64,000 nt of DNA from Streptomyces capitiformicae (GCF_002214185.1 NZ_CP022161.1:7075486-7139485); one strand, 5' to 3'. Numbered from the stretch's first letter, positions 51,046-59,344 are shown. The notes: generated by a model not told the origin, from the sequence alone. Translations and numbers: made by a program.

Positions 51046-53156
51046 GATGACGCTCCTTGGGGGTTTCTGGCTTCGGCGCGGGCGACACCTGCTCGGAAGC
51101 CGTTGAGCAGGGAGGAGACAGCGGGCCTGGCGGGTGGGGGTGAGGTGGAGGGGGCTTCCACGGGGGCGAGCAGGCGCCCGGGGAGGACAAGGAGGGCGGA
51201 CAGGCCGCCGCCAGGAGTGTCGAAGAGGTGGACTTGAGCGCCTTCACCGAGGCGGTGGGCGAGTCGGCCGACGACGAGGTGGCCGAGGAACCGGGTGGGT
51301 GCGGCAACGAGGGCCTCCTCGCCGGAGTCGGAGAGGAGGGCGCCCGCACGTGCTTTGTCGGCTTCGGACATGCCGATGCCGTGGTCGACGACACCGAAGG
51401 AGTACGTGTCGTCCTCGGTGTCGTACCAGCCGTGCACCTCGACCGGTTCGGTCGGGGGCGAGAAATTCAGTCCGTTCTCGATGAGTTCGGCGAGGAGGTG
51501 GGCGACATCTGCGACGGCGTGCCCACGCACCCGCACCGGCTCCACGGTCGCGATCAGAACTCGACGGTACTGCTCCACCTCGGCGACTGCGGACTGGACG
51601 ACCTCCAGACCGTCGGCGGGTGCTGCTGTGGGCCTTGGCGGATTCTGCCCGGCCAGGACCAGCAGGCTTTCGGCGTTGCGCCGCATACGGGTGGCGAGGT
51701 GGTCGAGTTCGAAGAGCTCGGCGAGGGCGTCCGGGTCGAGTTCCTGCCGTTCCAGGCGGGTGATGAGGCTGAGTTGACGACGTACGAGGCTCTGGTTCCG
51801 GCGGCCGAGATTGGCGAGCGATTCCGTGGTGTTGCGACGCAGGCCGGCCTGCTGGGCAGCCAGCTGGAGGGCCGTGTGTTCCACCTGCTGCAGGGACGCT
51901 GCGACCTCGGCGATCTCGGCCGCACCGCCCAGCAGCCGTGCATCGGGGGTGTCCTGCGCGTCCTCCGGCGTCAGGAGCTGAGCAGAGTCCTGCGGGGACT
52001 GCTGGATACGGGCGACGGCTGCGGGCAGTCGGCGGCGCGCCACGTCGTGAGCGGTCTCGGCGAGTCCACGGAGCGGGCGCGTGAGCGACCGGGAGGCGAC
52101 AGCGGCGAGGCCCGCGACCAGGGCGGCGATGAGCGTGCCCGTGACGAGATAGGCGGCGAGGGCCAGTTCGGCGTCGTGGCTGAGCCGGTCGGCCCTGTCC
52201 CGTACGTCGTCACCGACCGACTGCTGGACGGCGTACAGATCGTCGACGAGTACGGTCATCGCGTCCCACCAGGTGCGGGCGTCGGCGCGCAGCGGGGAGC
52301 CGTCGGCGGCGCCTTCCGCCTGTTTCTCGTAGGCGGTGGCGCGTTCGGCGTCCTCGGTCGCGAAGGCTTTCTCCAGTGCCGCGCGCTGAGGTGCGGTGGC
52401 GACCTGCCGGAAGCGGGTGAGGGCGGCGACGCGGGTGGCTCGCACCTCGGTGAAGTCGATGTACTCACGGCCGTGGAAGGCGCCTTGGGCGAACACACCG
52501 TTGAGGAGCCCGCGTTCGAGGGCGACGGACTCCTTGGCGGCGGCCAGCTCGCGCAACGCGGCCAGCCGGTCGCGCAGTTGGCGGTCGGCGCCGGTCGCGG
52601 TCTCCGCCACCGGATCGACGGCGTTCAGGGCGTTGACGGCGCTGGTGTAGAAGGTGAGGGTCGCGGCCTGGCCGGCGGTGCCTCTGTCGGCGGCGGCTCG
52701 GATGTCGGCGAGACGTCGCAAGTGCCGCTGGACGACGTCCTCGACGGCGCTTTCGGTGCGCATTCCGCGCAGTACCGTGTCAACGCGCTTGCGCGTGGCG
52801 GAAAGCGGTGGGCGGAACTCCTTCTCACCGCCCAACAGGCCGTTGGTCAGGCCGCGTTCGCGCTGCAGCTGGTGCACCAGGGCCTGGATGCGCAGGCTGA
52901 GGCCGGCCTCGGCACGGGTCGTCCGGGCATCGCCGAGGGCCTCGGCGCGGCCGTGCACGGCGAGACCGGCCACCGCCAGCAGCAAGCAGATCGGGACCGT
53001 GATGACCACCGTCACTCGGCCCCTGATGCTGCGCCAGCCAGGCATCGGCCGTCGCCCGGGAGTCGTTCGGCCCCCGTGGCGGCGCACTGAACCGCCCTTG
53101 CCGAATCTGCCCTTGCCGATCGCGGCAACCTTGCCGCGCAGCGGCCGTACGGGCAT
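51042..53156 (-). CDS. Nitrate/nitrite-type sensor kinase of a conservon (CvnA type)
   Basis: About 704 residues. A membrane helix (VTVVITVPICLLLAVAGLAV), a NIT-like extracytoplasmic domain (LVHQLQRERGLTNGLLGG), a second helix (LALAAYLVTGTLIAALVAGL), HAMP, and a GHKL ATPase domain follow in order. The ATPase N-box is ELIENGLNFSPP and the G-box VDHGIGMSEADKAR. There is no partner response regulator; CvnA kinases instead work with CvnB-D. The ATG at 53,154-53,156 has a GAGGG site 5 bases upstream; the ATG at 53,168 has none. Confidence 0.85.
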   Translation of the reverse strand: MPVRPLRGKVAAIGKGRFGKGGSVRRHGGRTTPGRRPMPGWRSIRGRVTVVITVPICLLLAVAGLAVHGRAEALGDARTTRAEAGLSLRIQALVHQLQRERGLTNGLLGGEKEFRPPLSATRKRVDTVLRGMRTESAVEDVVQRHLRRLADIRAAADRGTAGQAATLTFYTSAVNALNAVDPVAETATGADRQLRDRLAALRELAAAKESVALERGLLNGVFAQGAFHGREYIDFTEVRATRVAALTRFRQVATAPQRAALEKAFATEDAERATAYEKQAEGAADGSPLRADARTWWDAMTVLVDDLYAVQQSVGDDVRDRADRLSHDAELALAAYLVTGTLIAALVAGLAAVASRSLTRPLRGLAETAHDVARRRLPAAVARIQQSPQDSAQLLTPEDAQDTPDARLLGGAAEIAEVAASLQQVEHTALQLAAQQAGLRRNTTESLANLGRRNQSLVRRQLSLITRLERQELDPDALAELFELDHLATRMRRNAESLLVLAGQNPPRPTAAPADGLEVVQSAVAEVEQYRRVLIATVEPVRVRGHAVADVAHLLAELIENGLNFSPPTEPVEVHGWYDTEDDTYSFGVVDHGIGMSEADKARAGALLSDSGEEALVAAPTRFLGHLVVGRLAHRLGEGAQVHLFDTPGGGLSALLVLPGRLLAPVEAPSTSPPPARPAVSSLLNGFRAGVARAEARNPQGASS

Positions 53157-53329
53157 CCACACCCTCATGTCACGAAGCTAGTCCGCCCGCCGTAGCGGCC
53201 GGTTTCCTGCCTGTTAGACCGCGTGGGACATTCCGTTGCGCCGCTCTCACACCGCAGAGCAAGAGATTGTGACCGCGGAATGGTCAAGCACAGGGGTGTG
53301 GTGTGGGCGGGAGCGTGACAAGCGTGGCT

Positions 53330-53341
53330 CCTGTATACAGG
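53330..53341. promoter_or_regulatory. Palindrome CCTGTATACAGG upstream of the conservon kinase
   Basis: A perfect 12-bp palindrome about 170 bp upstream of the kinase start, in a 300-bp gap with no gene. TGTATACA cores occur in GntR-type operators. Confidence 0.4.
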
Positions 53342-53476
53342 GCATCCCTGGCATGCGTGCGGCACTGGCCGGCCGACGATGTTGTTGCCTGAACGAAGTG
53401 AGGTGTCCTCCCCGCGACCTGCCATAGCCCCCTGACCGCGGAAATTCGCGTCAGGCCATCGAGGCGACTCACTGGT

Positions 53477-53701
53477 CGTGCGGAGGCGGCCGAGCGGGGC
53501 CTGTCGGCGTACGTCGCCGAGGCACTGCGCTTCAAGCGCGACCGGGACCGGCTGCTGGAGCTGGTCGACTGGCTGCAGGAGGAACACGGCCCCGTTACCG
53601 ATGACGAGCGTGCGGCAGCTTTCCAGGAGTTGGAGGACCTCGACGCCGAACACGAGCAGCGCCGCGCCACCGGAAAGCACAACGCCGGAGAGGCTGCGTG
53701 A
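53477..53701 (+). pseudogene. Ribbon-helix-helix antitoxin, copy 1, 5' truncated
   Basis: From residue 18 on, the frame matches the antitoxins at 55,518 and 62,498 (AERGLSAYVAEALRFKRDRDRL and EHEQRRATGKHNAGEAA). The DNA-binding start (VTVTIPEDLL) is missing. The frame is open back to 53,402 without an ATG, GTG or TTG, so it probably makes no antitoxin. The break coincides with the edge of the conservon segment. Its stop overlaps the toxin start (GTGA). Confidence 0.75.
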
Positions 53702-54123
53702 AGAAGCGAGCCGCTGAGCACGGGCAGCCGCCTCTCCGTGTCTTCGTACTGGACCGCGAAGCCCTGTCCCTTGCGGTACGCGGCGGCAGGAAGACGATCG
53801 CCTGGCTCGACCTCGCGGCGCGAGGGGAAGCCGAGGTGGTGACGTCCCCGATGACACTGGTCGAGGCGTACGACGGCAGAACCACCGAGCAGCGCTGGGA
53901 CTGGGTGCTCTCCCGGCTCAAGGTCGCCGACATCGGAAAGGACGAGGCTCGCCAGGCCCGGCGCCTCCTGGCTGACGCCAAGCTGCACGGCCACAAGTAC
54001 GCGATCGACGCCGTACTCGCTGTCCTCGCACGCCAGCAGAAGGGCCAGGTCACCGTCTTCACCTCGGACGTAGACGACCTGGAGAAGCTCCTCCCGGACA
54101 CCATCGTCGTCAAGAAGGTATGA
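53698..54123 (+). CDS. PIN-domain toxin (VapC-like), copy 1
   Basis: 141 residues. PIN ribonuclease acidic residues are all present: Asp19 (FVLDREAL), Glu56 (TLVEAY), Asp104 (YAIDAV) and Asp124 (FTSDVDD). Copies at 55,813 and 62,758 are the same length and very similar; this one has Arg20 where they have Cys. The antitoxin in front is truncated, so the toxin is either silent or held by the other two antitoxins. The GTG start overlaps the antitoxin stop. Confidence 0.82.
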   Translation: MKKRAAEHGQPPLRVFVLDREALSLAVRGGRKTIAWLDLAARGEAEVVTSPMTLVEAYDGRTTEQRWDWVLSRLKVADIGKDEARQARRLLADAKLHGHKYAIDAVLAVLARQQKGQVTVFTSDVDDLEKLLPDTIVVKKV

Positions 54124-54132
54124 CCCGGCGCC

Positions 54133-54164
54133 CTGGTCTCAGTTCTGGTCTCAGTTCTGGTCTC
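54133..54164 (+). repeat. Three copies of the 12-bp CTGGTCTCAGTT unit
   Basis: CTGGTCTC at 54,133, 54,145 and 54,157, between toxin 1 and tRNA fragment 2. A further pair of variants lies at 54,380-54,400, right of that fragment. Confidence 0.75.
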
Positions 54165-54260
54165 ATTCACCCCCGTCCAGCGCCGTCCGCCACCTGCCCC
54201 CAGCCCCACTCCGCCGCAGGTCAGCACGCCCCCGGCCCTCGCTGAACCCCCGGACGACCA

Positions 54261-54315
54261 TTGGGAAAGTGTGTTGGGGGCAACCCCTCACGAGTTCGAA
54301 TCTCGTATCCTCCGC
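54261..54315 (+). repeat. tRNA-Ser(GGA) 3' fragment, copy 2 (att scar)
   Basis: Identical to copy 1 from TGTTGGGGGC to the acceptor end; the anticodon region is altered (TTGGGAAAGTGTG). The spacer CAGCCGCCTGAACAGGCGAA to the right is also shared with copy 1. Confidence 0.8.
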
Positions 54316-54340
54316 AGCCGCCTGAACAGGCGAAACCGAG

Positions 54341-54367
54341 CGTCGGACCGCAACTCGCGGTCCGACG
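54341..54367 (+). terminator. Hairpin behind tRNA fragment 2
   Basis: CGTCGGACCG pairs with CGGTCCGACG across 7 bases. The stem sequence differs entirely from that behind fragment 1, in the same position. Confidence 0.65.
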
Positions 54368-54506
54368 TTCTGGCATGCCATGGTCTCAGTTTTGGTCTCG
54401 TTTATTCCGGTCATTCAGCGCCATCGCTGCGACTCCAGGCCGCCGTCAGCCGCCTGCCCTCGCAAGTCCGGGACAGTGTCCGAGGGCGCCGCTACGATCG
54501 CCGGTC

Positions 54507-55400
54507 ATGGACTGGCTGGAGCGCACCGCAAAGCTGAGGCAGTGGACCAGAAGCGGCACTCGCGCTCCGCACAAGCCGCTGCTGCTTCTGTACGCCCTCG
54601 GCCGGTTCCAACAGGGTGCCGACGACGAGCTGCGGTACAGCGCAGTGGAAGAGGACCTGAAGCGGCTGCTGTCCGAGTACGGGCCACCCAACAAGACGAC
54701 GCCCGCCTACCCGTTCCATCACCTGGCCAGTGACGGGGTGTGGGAGGTGCGTACCGATCGCGGACCGGGCAGCCCCGGTAGTGGGGTACGGGAGCTGCGG
54801 GCCGCGGGAGCGGCAGGGCGCCTGGCGCCCGACCTGCGGACGGCGCTGCGGCGTGAGCCGTCGCTGCTCGGCCGGATGGCACGGGTGCTGCTCGACCTGA
54901 ACTTCCCGCCATCGCTCCACGACGAGTTGTGCGAAGTCGTCGGTCTGGAGCCGGAACAGGCGGAGACCGCCGAGGTCTCGGCCGTGCGGAGGCGCCGGGA
55001 CCCACGGATGCGGGAGCTGGTGCTGACGGCTTACGAGTATCGGTGCGCCTTCTGCGGCTATGACGGCAGGATCGGCGCGGTTCCGGTCGGACTGGAGGCC
55101 GCGCACGTGCGGTGGTGGGCGTTCGGCGGCCCTGACGATGTCGACAACGGACTGTGTCTGTGCTCGCTGCACCACAAGCTCTTCGACAAGGGCGTCCTCG
55201 GTGTCGGCGACGGCCACCGCATCCTGGTCTCACAGCGGTTCGTCGGCCACAGCCCTGCCGCCCACGAACACGTCATAGCACTCGCGGGCCGTACGCTCGT
55301 CGGCCCTCAGCCGGGCATCCGCTCCATCGCGCCGACCCATCGCGCCTGGCACGCGAGCCAGGTGTTCCACGGCGACCCACGCCCCGCCACAGCCGCCTGA
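54507..55400 (+). CDS. HNH restriction endonuclease with sulfur-binding-type N-terminus (phosphorothioate-dependent, SprMcrA-like)
   Basis: 297 residues. The N-terminal domain (APHKPLLLLYALGRF, AYPFHHLASDGVWEV) resembles the sulfur-binding domain of phosphorothioate-dependent type IV enzymes. The C-terminal HNH has zinc cysteines Cys180/Cys183 (RCAFCGYDG) and Cys219 nearby, with His200 (EAAHVRWW), Asn214 and His223 (CSLHHKLFDKG). Such enzymes cut DNA carrying Dnd sulfur marks and so block foreign modified DNA. No dnd genes are in the window, as expected for a host using this defence. The assignment is from memory of the family. Confidence 0.78.
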   Translation: MDWLERTAKLRQWTRSGTRAPHKPLLLLYALGRFQQGADDELRYSAVEEDLKRLLSEYGPPNKTTPAYPFHHLASDGVWEVRTDRGPGSPGSGVRELRAAGAAGRLAPDLRTALRREPSLLGRMARVLLDLNFPPSLHDELCEVVGLEPEQAETAEVSAVRRRRDPRMRELVLTAYEYRCAFCGYDGRIGAVPVGLEAAHVRWWAFGGPDDVDNGLCLCSLHHKLFDKGVLGVGDGHRILVSQRFVGHSPAAHEHVIALAGRTLVGPQPGIRSIAPTHRAWHASQVFHGDPRPATAA

Positions 55401-55517
55401 CAGCCGACTCCGCTCCGGAACTCTCCGGCCGAGCCCGGCCACGTGCGCAGGCCGCACTCGAGGCTGTCGCAGCGACAACCTGGTAAGGGATTCGATACCA
55501 GGAGTATGGTGACTTAT

Positions 55518-55796
55518 ATGGCAACCAAGAAGGTGACGGTGACCATCCCTGAGGATCTCCTGGACGAGATCCGCACGGAGGCAGCCGAGCGGGGCCTGTC
55601 GGCGTACGTCGCCGAGGCACTGCGCTTCAAGCGCGACCGGGACCGGCTGCGGGAACTCGCGGACTGGCTGCAGGAGGAACACGGCCCCGTCACCGATGAC
55701 GAACATGTGGAAGCGCTGGAGGAGCTGGCGGACCTCGACGCCGAGCACGAGCGCCGCCGCGCCACCGCCAAGGACAATGCCGGAGAGGCCGCGTGA
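55518..55796 (+). CDS. Ribbon-helix-helix antitoxin (VapB-like), copy 2, intact
   Basis: 92 residues: MATKKVTVTIPEDLLDEIRT forms the ribbon and first helix, AERGLSAYVAEALRFKRDRD the second, and an acidic C-terminus (LEELADLDAEHERRR) should wrap the toxin. The only one of three copies with an undisturbed start. Another ATG lies four codons upstream (55,506). A 20-bp duplication separates it from its toxin. Confidence 0.82.
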   Translation: MATKKVTVTIPEDLLDEIRTEAAERGLSAYVAEALRFKRDRDRLRELADWLQEEHGPVTDDEHVEALEELADLDAEHERRRATAKDNAGEAA

Positions 55797-55820
55797 AGAC
55801 CGGAGAGGCCGCGTGAAGAA
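55781..55820 (+). repeat. 20-bp tandem duplication at the antitoxin-toxin junction
   Basis: CGGAGAGGCCGCGTGAAGA is repeated back to back. Each repeat contains the GTGA overlap, so between the two genes there is now a short frame V-K-T-G-E-A-A-stop that itself begins and ends with GTGA overlaps. Copies 1 and 3 have a single unit. Confidence 0.85.
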
Positions 55821-56238
55821 ACGGGCCGGTGACCCTGCGCAGCCGCGGCTGCGCGTCTTCGTGCTCGACTGTGAGGCACTGTCCCTCGCCGTGCGCGGTG
55901 ACCGGAAGATGATCGCCTGGCTGGACCTCGCAGCGCGGGGCGAGGCCGAGGTGGTGACATCTCCTATGACGCTGGTCGAGGCATACGACGGCAGGACCAC
56001 CGAGCAGCGCTGGGACTGGGTCCTCTCGCGCCTCAAGGTTGCCGAGATCGGGAAGGACGAGGCACGTCAGGCCCGTCGGCTCCTGGCCGACGCGAAGCTG
56101 CACGGACACAAGTACGCCATCGACGCGGTACTGGCCGTCATCGCCCGGCGACAGAAGGGGCAGGTCACCGTCTTCACCTCGGACGTGGACGATCTGGAGC
56201 GACTGGTCCCGGAGTCGATCGTCGTCCGGAAGGTATGA
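55813..56238 (+). CDS. PIN-domain toxin (VapC-like), copy 2
   Basis: 141 residues with the full acidic set (Asp19 in FVLDCEAL, Glu56, Asp104, Asp124). Differences from the other copies are scattered (for example VAEIGKDE, VIARRQKG, ERLVPESIVVRKV). The GTG start follows the duplicated junction. The stop codon overlaps an ATG of the next open frame, but that frame becomes protein-like only about 60-75 codons later. Confidence 0.83.
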   Translation: MKKRAGDPAQPRLRVFVLDCEALSLAVRGDRKMIAWLDLAARGEAEVVTSPMTLVEAYDGRTTEQRWDWVLSRLKVAEIGKDEARQARRLLADAKLHGHKYAIDAVLAVIARRQKGQVTVFTSDVDDLERLVPESIVVRKV

Positions 56239-56462
56239 CCCGCGGCGATAGTCGGCGACGTCAGCCGACGTCGCCGCGGCATGCACTCGGGCGGACATCG
56301 GCCACCCTTACGGTGTACGCCCCCGCACCACGGCCGCGCTGCATGCAACACGCAGCATGCAACACCCTTTCGTGTGACCTCATCGGCGTTGTCCGTCCGC
56401 CACCCTTGAATACTGTGCGTGCCGGTTCCCCTTGCGGAGCCATCCTGCTCTTCGACGGTGAG

Positions 56463-58910
56463 GTGTTCCCCATCAGTAAGTCCAGTGGATCAACACTGGC
56501 CGCCTGGCTGCTCAGCCTTGATACAGCGCGGCTGGAGAGGGTCCTCACAACGAGGGCCGATGCCGTGTCTCCTCCGGAGCCGAGGTCGGTCGGTGAACTG
56601 GCGGACCGCCTGCAGCGGCCGGGGGCCGTGGCACAGGTACTACCCCGGCTCGCGCTCCCGCACCTGCAGGTGGCCGAGGCGCTCGCGGCGCTGGCGCCCA
56701 CCACCCGCGATGCAGCGGCGGAACTGCTGGGAGCGGTGGACGAGGAGCGTGCTCGCGGGCTGGACGCGGCCCTTCACACGCTGGCCGATCACGCGCTGGT
56801 CTGGCCGGATGGTCAGGGACTGCTGCGCATGGTGGCGCCGCTGCGGCAGGCTTGGGACGCTCCGTTGGGACTGGACCCACCACTGCGTCAACTGCTGAAG
56901 GACACCACCTCCGACGAACTGCGCCGCATGCTGGGGGCATTGGGGATCAAGTCCGGTGGCACCAAGCAGCAGCGGCTGACGGACCTGGTGGAACACCACA
57001 GAGACAGCGCGCGGATCACCGAACTCGTGGCACGGGCTCCGGTGGCCACCCGCAAGCTGCTTGAGCGCCGGGCGAGGACCGCGCCGGGGCGGTCGGAGTT
57101 CATTGTGTTCGGGTCTCCGGGGATCGACTCGGAGCCGGGTGCGCGATGGGCGCTGGAGCGGGGACTTCTGGTTCAGGACCGTCGCGGGTACGGAACGGCG
57201 CGCATGCCGGCCGAGGTGGCGCTCGCTCTGCGCGGGCCCGGCTGGCGCGCTCCGTTCGAGCCCGTCCCGCCCGACGTGCCCGCCATGCCCGTCACCCCGG
57301 CCGAGGTGGACCGCGAGGCGACGGCCGCGGCCATGGCGTTCGGCGCTCATGCCGCCTCGGTTCTCACGGTGTGCGCCGCCTCACCGCCGGCCCGGCTGAA
57401 GAGCGGCGGGATCGGAGCACGAGAACTCTCCCGGGTCGGCAAGGCGGCACGCTGTGACGACGTCGTAGTGCGCATTGTGTTCGAAACGGCCTACGCCGCC
57501 GGGCTGTTGGCCCGGGACGGCGACAGGGTCACGGCGACGGAAGGCTACGACGCCTGGGCGGAACAGGAACCGGCTGAACAGTTCGCGGTGCTTCTCCGGG
57601 CGTGGCGGACAATGCAGCTCACCCCCGGTCAGGCCCGCGACGAGGACGGCAAGTCCCTGGCCGTGCTTGCCGGAGCACCTCCTTGTGGCGGCTGTCTGCA
57701 GGCCCGGGAGGGTCTCCTCACCGCCGCGGCACGGCTCCCAGTGGGGCACGGCGTGAAGAGTCACGCGGACCTGGGCCCGCTTGTCGCCTGGCACCGTCCA
57801 CTCGCCGACTCGCTGCCCCAGGACGCCACGCCGTTCGCCACCGTGATCCGCGAGGCGGAACTGCTCGGCGTTCTCGCCCGGGGCGCTCTGTCCCCCGTCG
57901 GGACCGCCCTGTTGTCCACCCGGCCGGACGATGACGCCGAGACACTGGCCGCCGCCTGCCGACGGCTGCTTCCCGACGCCACCGCGTCCGCCCGCTTCGG
58001 CACCGACCTCACGGCCGTCGTCACCGGCACGCCGTCCGCCCGCCTCACCACGCTGCTGGATTCGGTCGCCGACCGCGAAACCGGCGGCACGGCATCGGTG
58101 TGGCGGTTCAGCTCCGGCACCATCCGCCGGGCCCTGGACGCCGGCCGCACCCCCGATGCCATCGAAGCCGACCTGGCCGCCATCTCCGTAGAGACTCTCC
58201 CCCAGCCGCTGGTCTACTTGATCCACGACACCGCGCGCGGTCACGGCCGGGTGCGCATCGCCCCCGCGGCCTGCGTGCTCCACGGCGAAGAGCCCGCACT
58301 CCTGGCCGAGCTGGCCGCCCACCGAGGGCTAGCCCAACTCGGCCTGCGGCACCTGGCGCCGACTGTACTGGTGAGCCGGACCTCGCTCGACAAAACCCTC
58401 GCAGCGCTCCGGGCCGCGGGCTATGCCCCAGTCGCCGAAACCGCCGACGGGACGGTACGAGTCGAGAAGGCTCAGCGCCACCGTGCCGTCGCACCGGTCC
58501 CGTCCCCGCGCCGGTCCGGCGCCACCTCCCGCCGCCGGAAGACCGACGGCCGGACGGATGAGGCTCCGGCGGCGGCCGACCTGCGTGCCCTGGCCACTCG
58601 GTTGAAGACCGCGCCACCGGCCTCCCCGCAGCCCGACCCGTACAACGGCATCCCCTTCGACAGCGACACCGAGGAAATCATCGCCGGGTACGCCCGTCAG
58701 CTATCCCTCACCGACGTTCGTCAGCTGGCCCATGCCGTAAGCGAAGGCCACCCGGTCACCATTGAATACGTCGCCGCCTCGGGCAGCCGCACTATCCGGA
58801 CCCTCAGCGAGCTCGATCTCGACCCGCCCCACCTGTACGCCTGGTGCCATCTGCGGAACGACGAGCGTGTTTTCACCCTCTCCCGCATTCACGGCGTCAT
58901 GCCCAGGTAG
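56463..58910 (+). CDS. Large helicase-associated/XPB-N-like protein with WYL-like end
   Basis: About 815 residues. From memory it resembles actinobacterial 'helicase C-terminal (XPB-N-like) domain' proteins, which start with a SKSSGSTLAAWLLSLD-type segment. A SAP-like motif (LRRMLGALGIKSGGTKQQRL) appears near residue 155. There are no Walker motifs, so it is not a helicase by itself. The C-terminus (HPVTIEYVAASGSRTIRTLS, HLYAWCHLRNDERVFTLSRI) looks like a WYL-type sensor. The GTG at 56,463 is a guess; a GTG at 56,415 is also possible. It lies in the same tRNA-bounded segment as the endonuclease and toxin-antitoxin pair. Confidence 0.6.
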   Translation: MFPISKSSGSTLAAWLLSLDTARLERVLTTRADAVSPPEPRSVGELADRLQRPGAVAQVLPRLALPHLQVAEALAALAPTTRDAAAELLGAVDEERARGLDAALHTLADHALVWPDGQGLLRMVAPLRQAWDAPLGLDPPLRQLLKDTTSDELRRMLGALGIKSGGTKQQRLTDLVEHHRDSARITELVARAPVATRKLLERRARTAPGRSEFIVFGSPGIDSEPGARWALERGLLVQDRRGYGTARMPAEVALALRGPGWRAPFEPVPPDVPAMPVTPAEVDREATAAAMAFGAHAASVLTVCAASPPARLKSGGIGARELSRVGKAARCDDVVVRIVFETAYAAGLLARDGDRVTATEGYDAWAEQEPAEQFAVLLRAWRTMQLTPGQARDEDGKSLAVLAGAPPCGGCLQAREGLLTAAARLPVGHGVKSHADLGPLVAWHRPLADSLPQDATPFATVIREAELLGVLARGALSPVGTALLSTRPDDDAETLAAACRRLLPDATASARFGTDLTAVVTGTPSARLTTLLDSVADRETGGTASVWRFSSGTIRRALDAGRTPDAIEADLAAISVETLPQPLVYLIHDTARGHGRVRIAPAACVLHGEEPALLAELAAHRGLAQLGLRHLAPTVLVSRTSLDKTLAALRAAGYAPVAETADGTVRVEKAQRHRAVAPVPSPRRSGATSRRRKTDGRTDEAPAAADLRALATRLKTAPPASPQPDPYNGIPFDSDTEEIIAGYARQLSLTDVRQLAHAVSEGHPVTIEYVAASGSRTIRTLSELDLDPPHLYAWCHLRNDERVFTLSRIHGVMPR

Positions 58911-58914
58911 CCGC

Positions 58915-58934
58915 GTGGTCTCAGTTCTGGTCTC
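58915..58934 (+). repeat. Two copies of the 12-bp repeat unit left of tRNA fragment 3
   Basis: GTGGTCTCAGTT and CTGGTCTCATTC, 12 bp apart. The following 100 bp (CACCCCCGTCC, CCGCAGGTCAGCACGCCCCC, GGCCCTCGCTGAACCCCC) is nearly the same as that left of tRNA fragment 2. Confidence 0.75.
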
Positions 58935-59030
58935 ATTCACCCCCGTCCGGCGCCGTCCGAAACTTCCCTCAGCAACCGCTCCACCGCAGGTCAGCACGCC
59001 CCCGGCCCTCGCTGAACCCCCAGACGAACA

Positions 59031-59085
59031 TGTGGAAAGCGTGTTGGGGGCAACCCCTCACGAGTTCGAATCTCGTATGCTCCGC
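59031..59085 (+). repeat. tRNA-Ser(GGA) 3' fragment, copy 3 (att scar)
   Basis: GGAAAGCGTGTTGGGGGCAA through the T-loop to ATGCTCCGC; one base differs from the other copies in the acceptor strand (ATCCTCC to ATGCTCC). The right flank is unrelated to that of copies 1 and 2. Confidence 0.8.
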
Positions 59086-59090
59086 CAGCT

Positions 59091-59126
59091 CAGAGGGCCG
59101 GGCCGCCTCACCGGTCCGGCCCTCTG
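59091..59126 (+). terminator. Hairpin behind tRNA fragment 3
   Basis: CAGAGGGCCGG pairs with CCGGCCCTCTG across 14 bases, followed by a TTTG run. A tRNA-type terminator with a third, different stem. Confidence 0.7.
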
Positions 59127-59136
59127 GCCTTTGTCC

Positions 59137-59313
59137 GTCTCAAGGAGACCCGCACCTTCTCGTCGATGACGTCCGGGCTGCTGGCCATGCGGGACTGGCT
59201 GCTCGCCGAAGGAGTCACCGTGGCCGGCATGGAGGCCACCGGCGTGTACTGGAAGCCCGTGTTCTACCTGCTCGGACACGACATGGAGTGCTGGCTGATC
59301 AACGCCCGGCGGC
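59137..59313 (+). pseudogene. IS110-family transposase fragment
   Basis: TFSSMTSGLLAMRDWLLAEG then VAGMEATGVYWKPVFYLL and MECWLINA match the N-terminal DEDD region of IS110 transposases (Glu in MEATGVYWK). About 60 residues remain of some 400; the reading then runs directly into integrase-like sequence. Confidence 0.75.
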
Positions 59314-59344
59314 AGAGCTCCGGCAGTTCGGTCGGCATCACTCA

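Noticed and set aside
56235..56462. Start of the large WYL-ended gene at the toxin stop (ATGA overlap)
   Set aside because: The first 75 residues look non-coding (Arg/Pro/Cys-rich); family-like sequence begins near 56,463.
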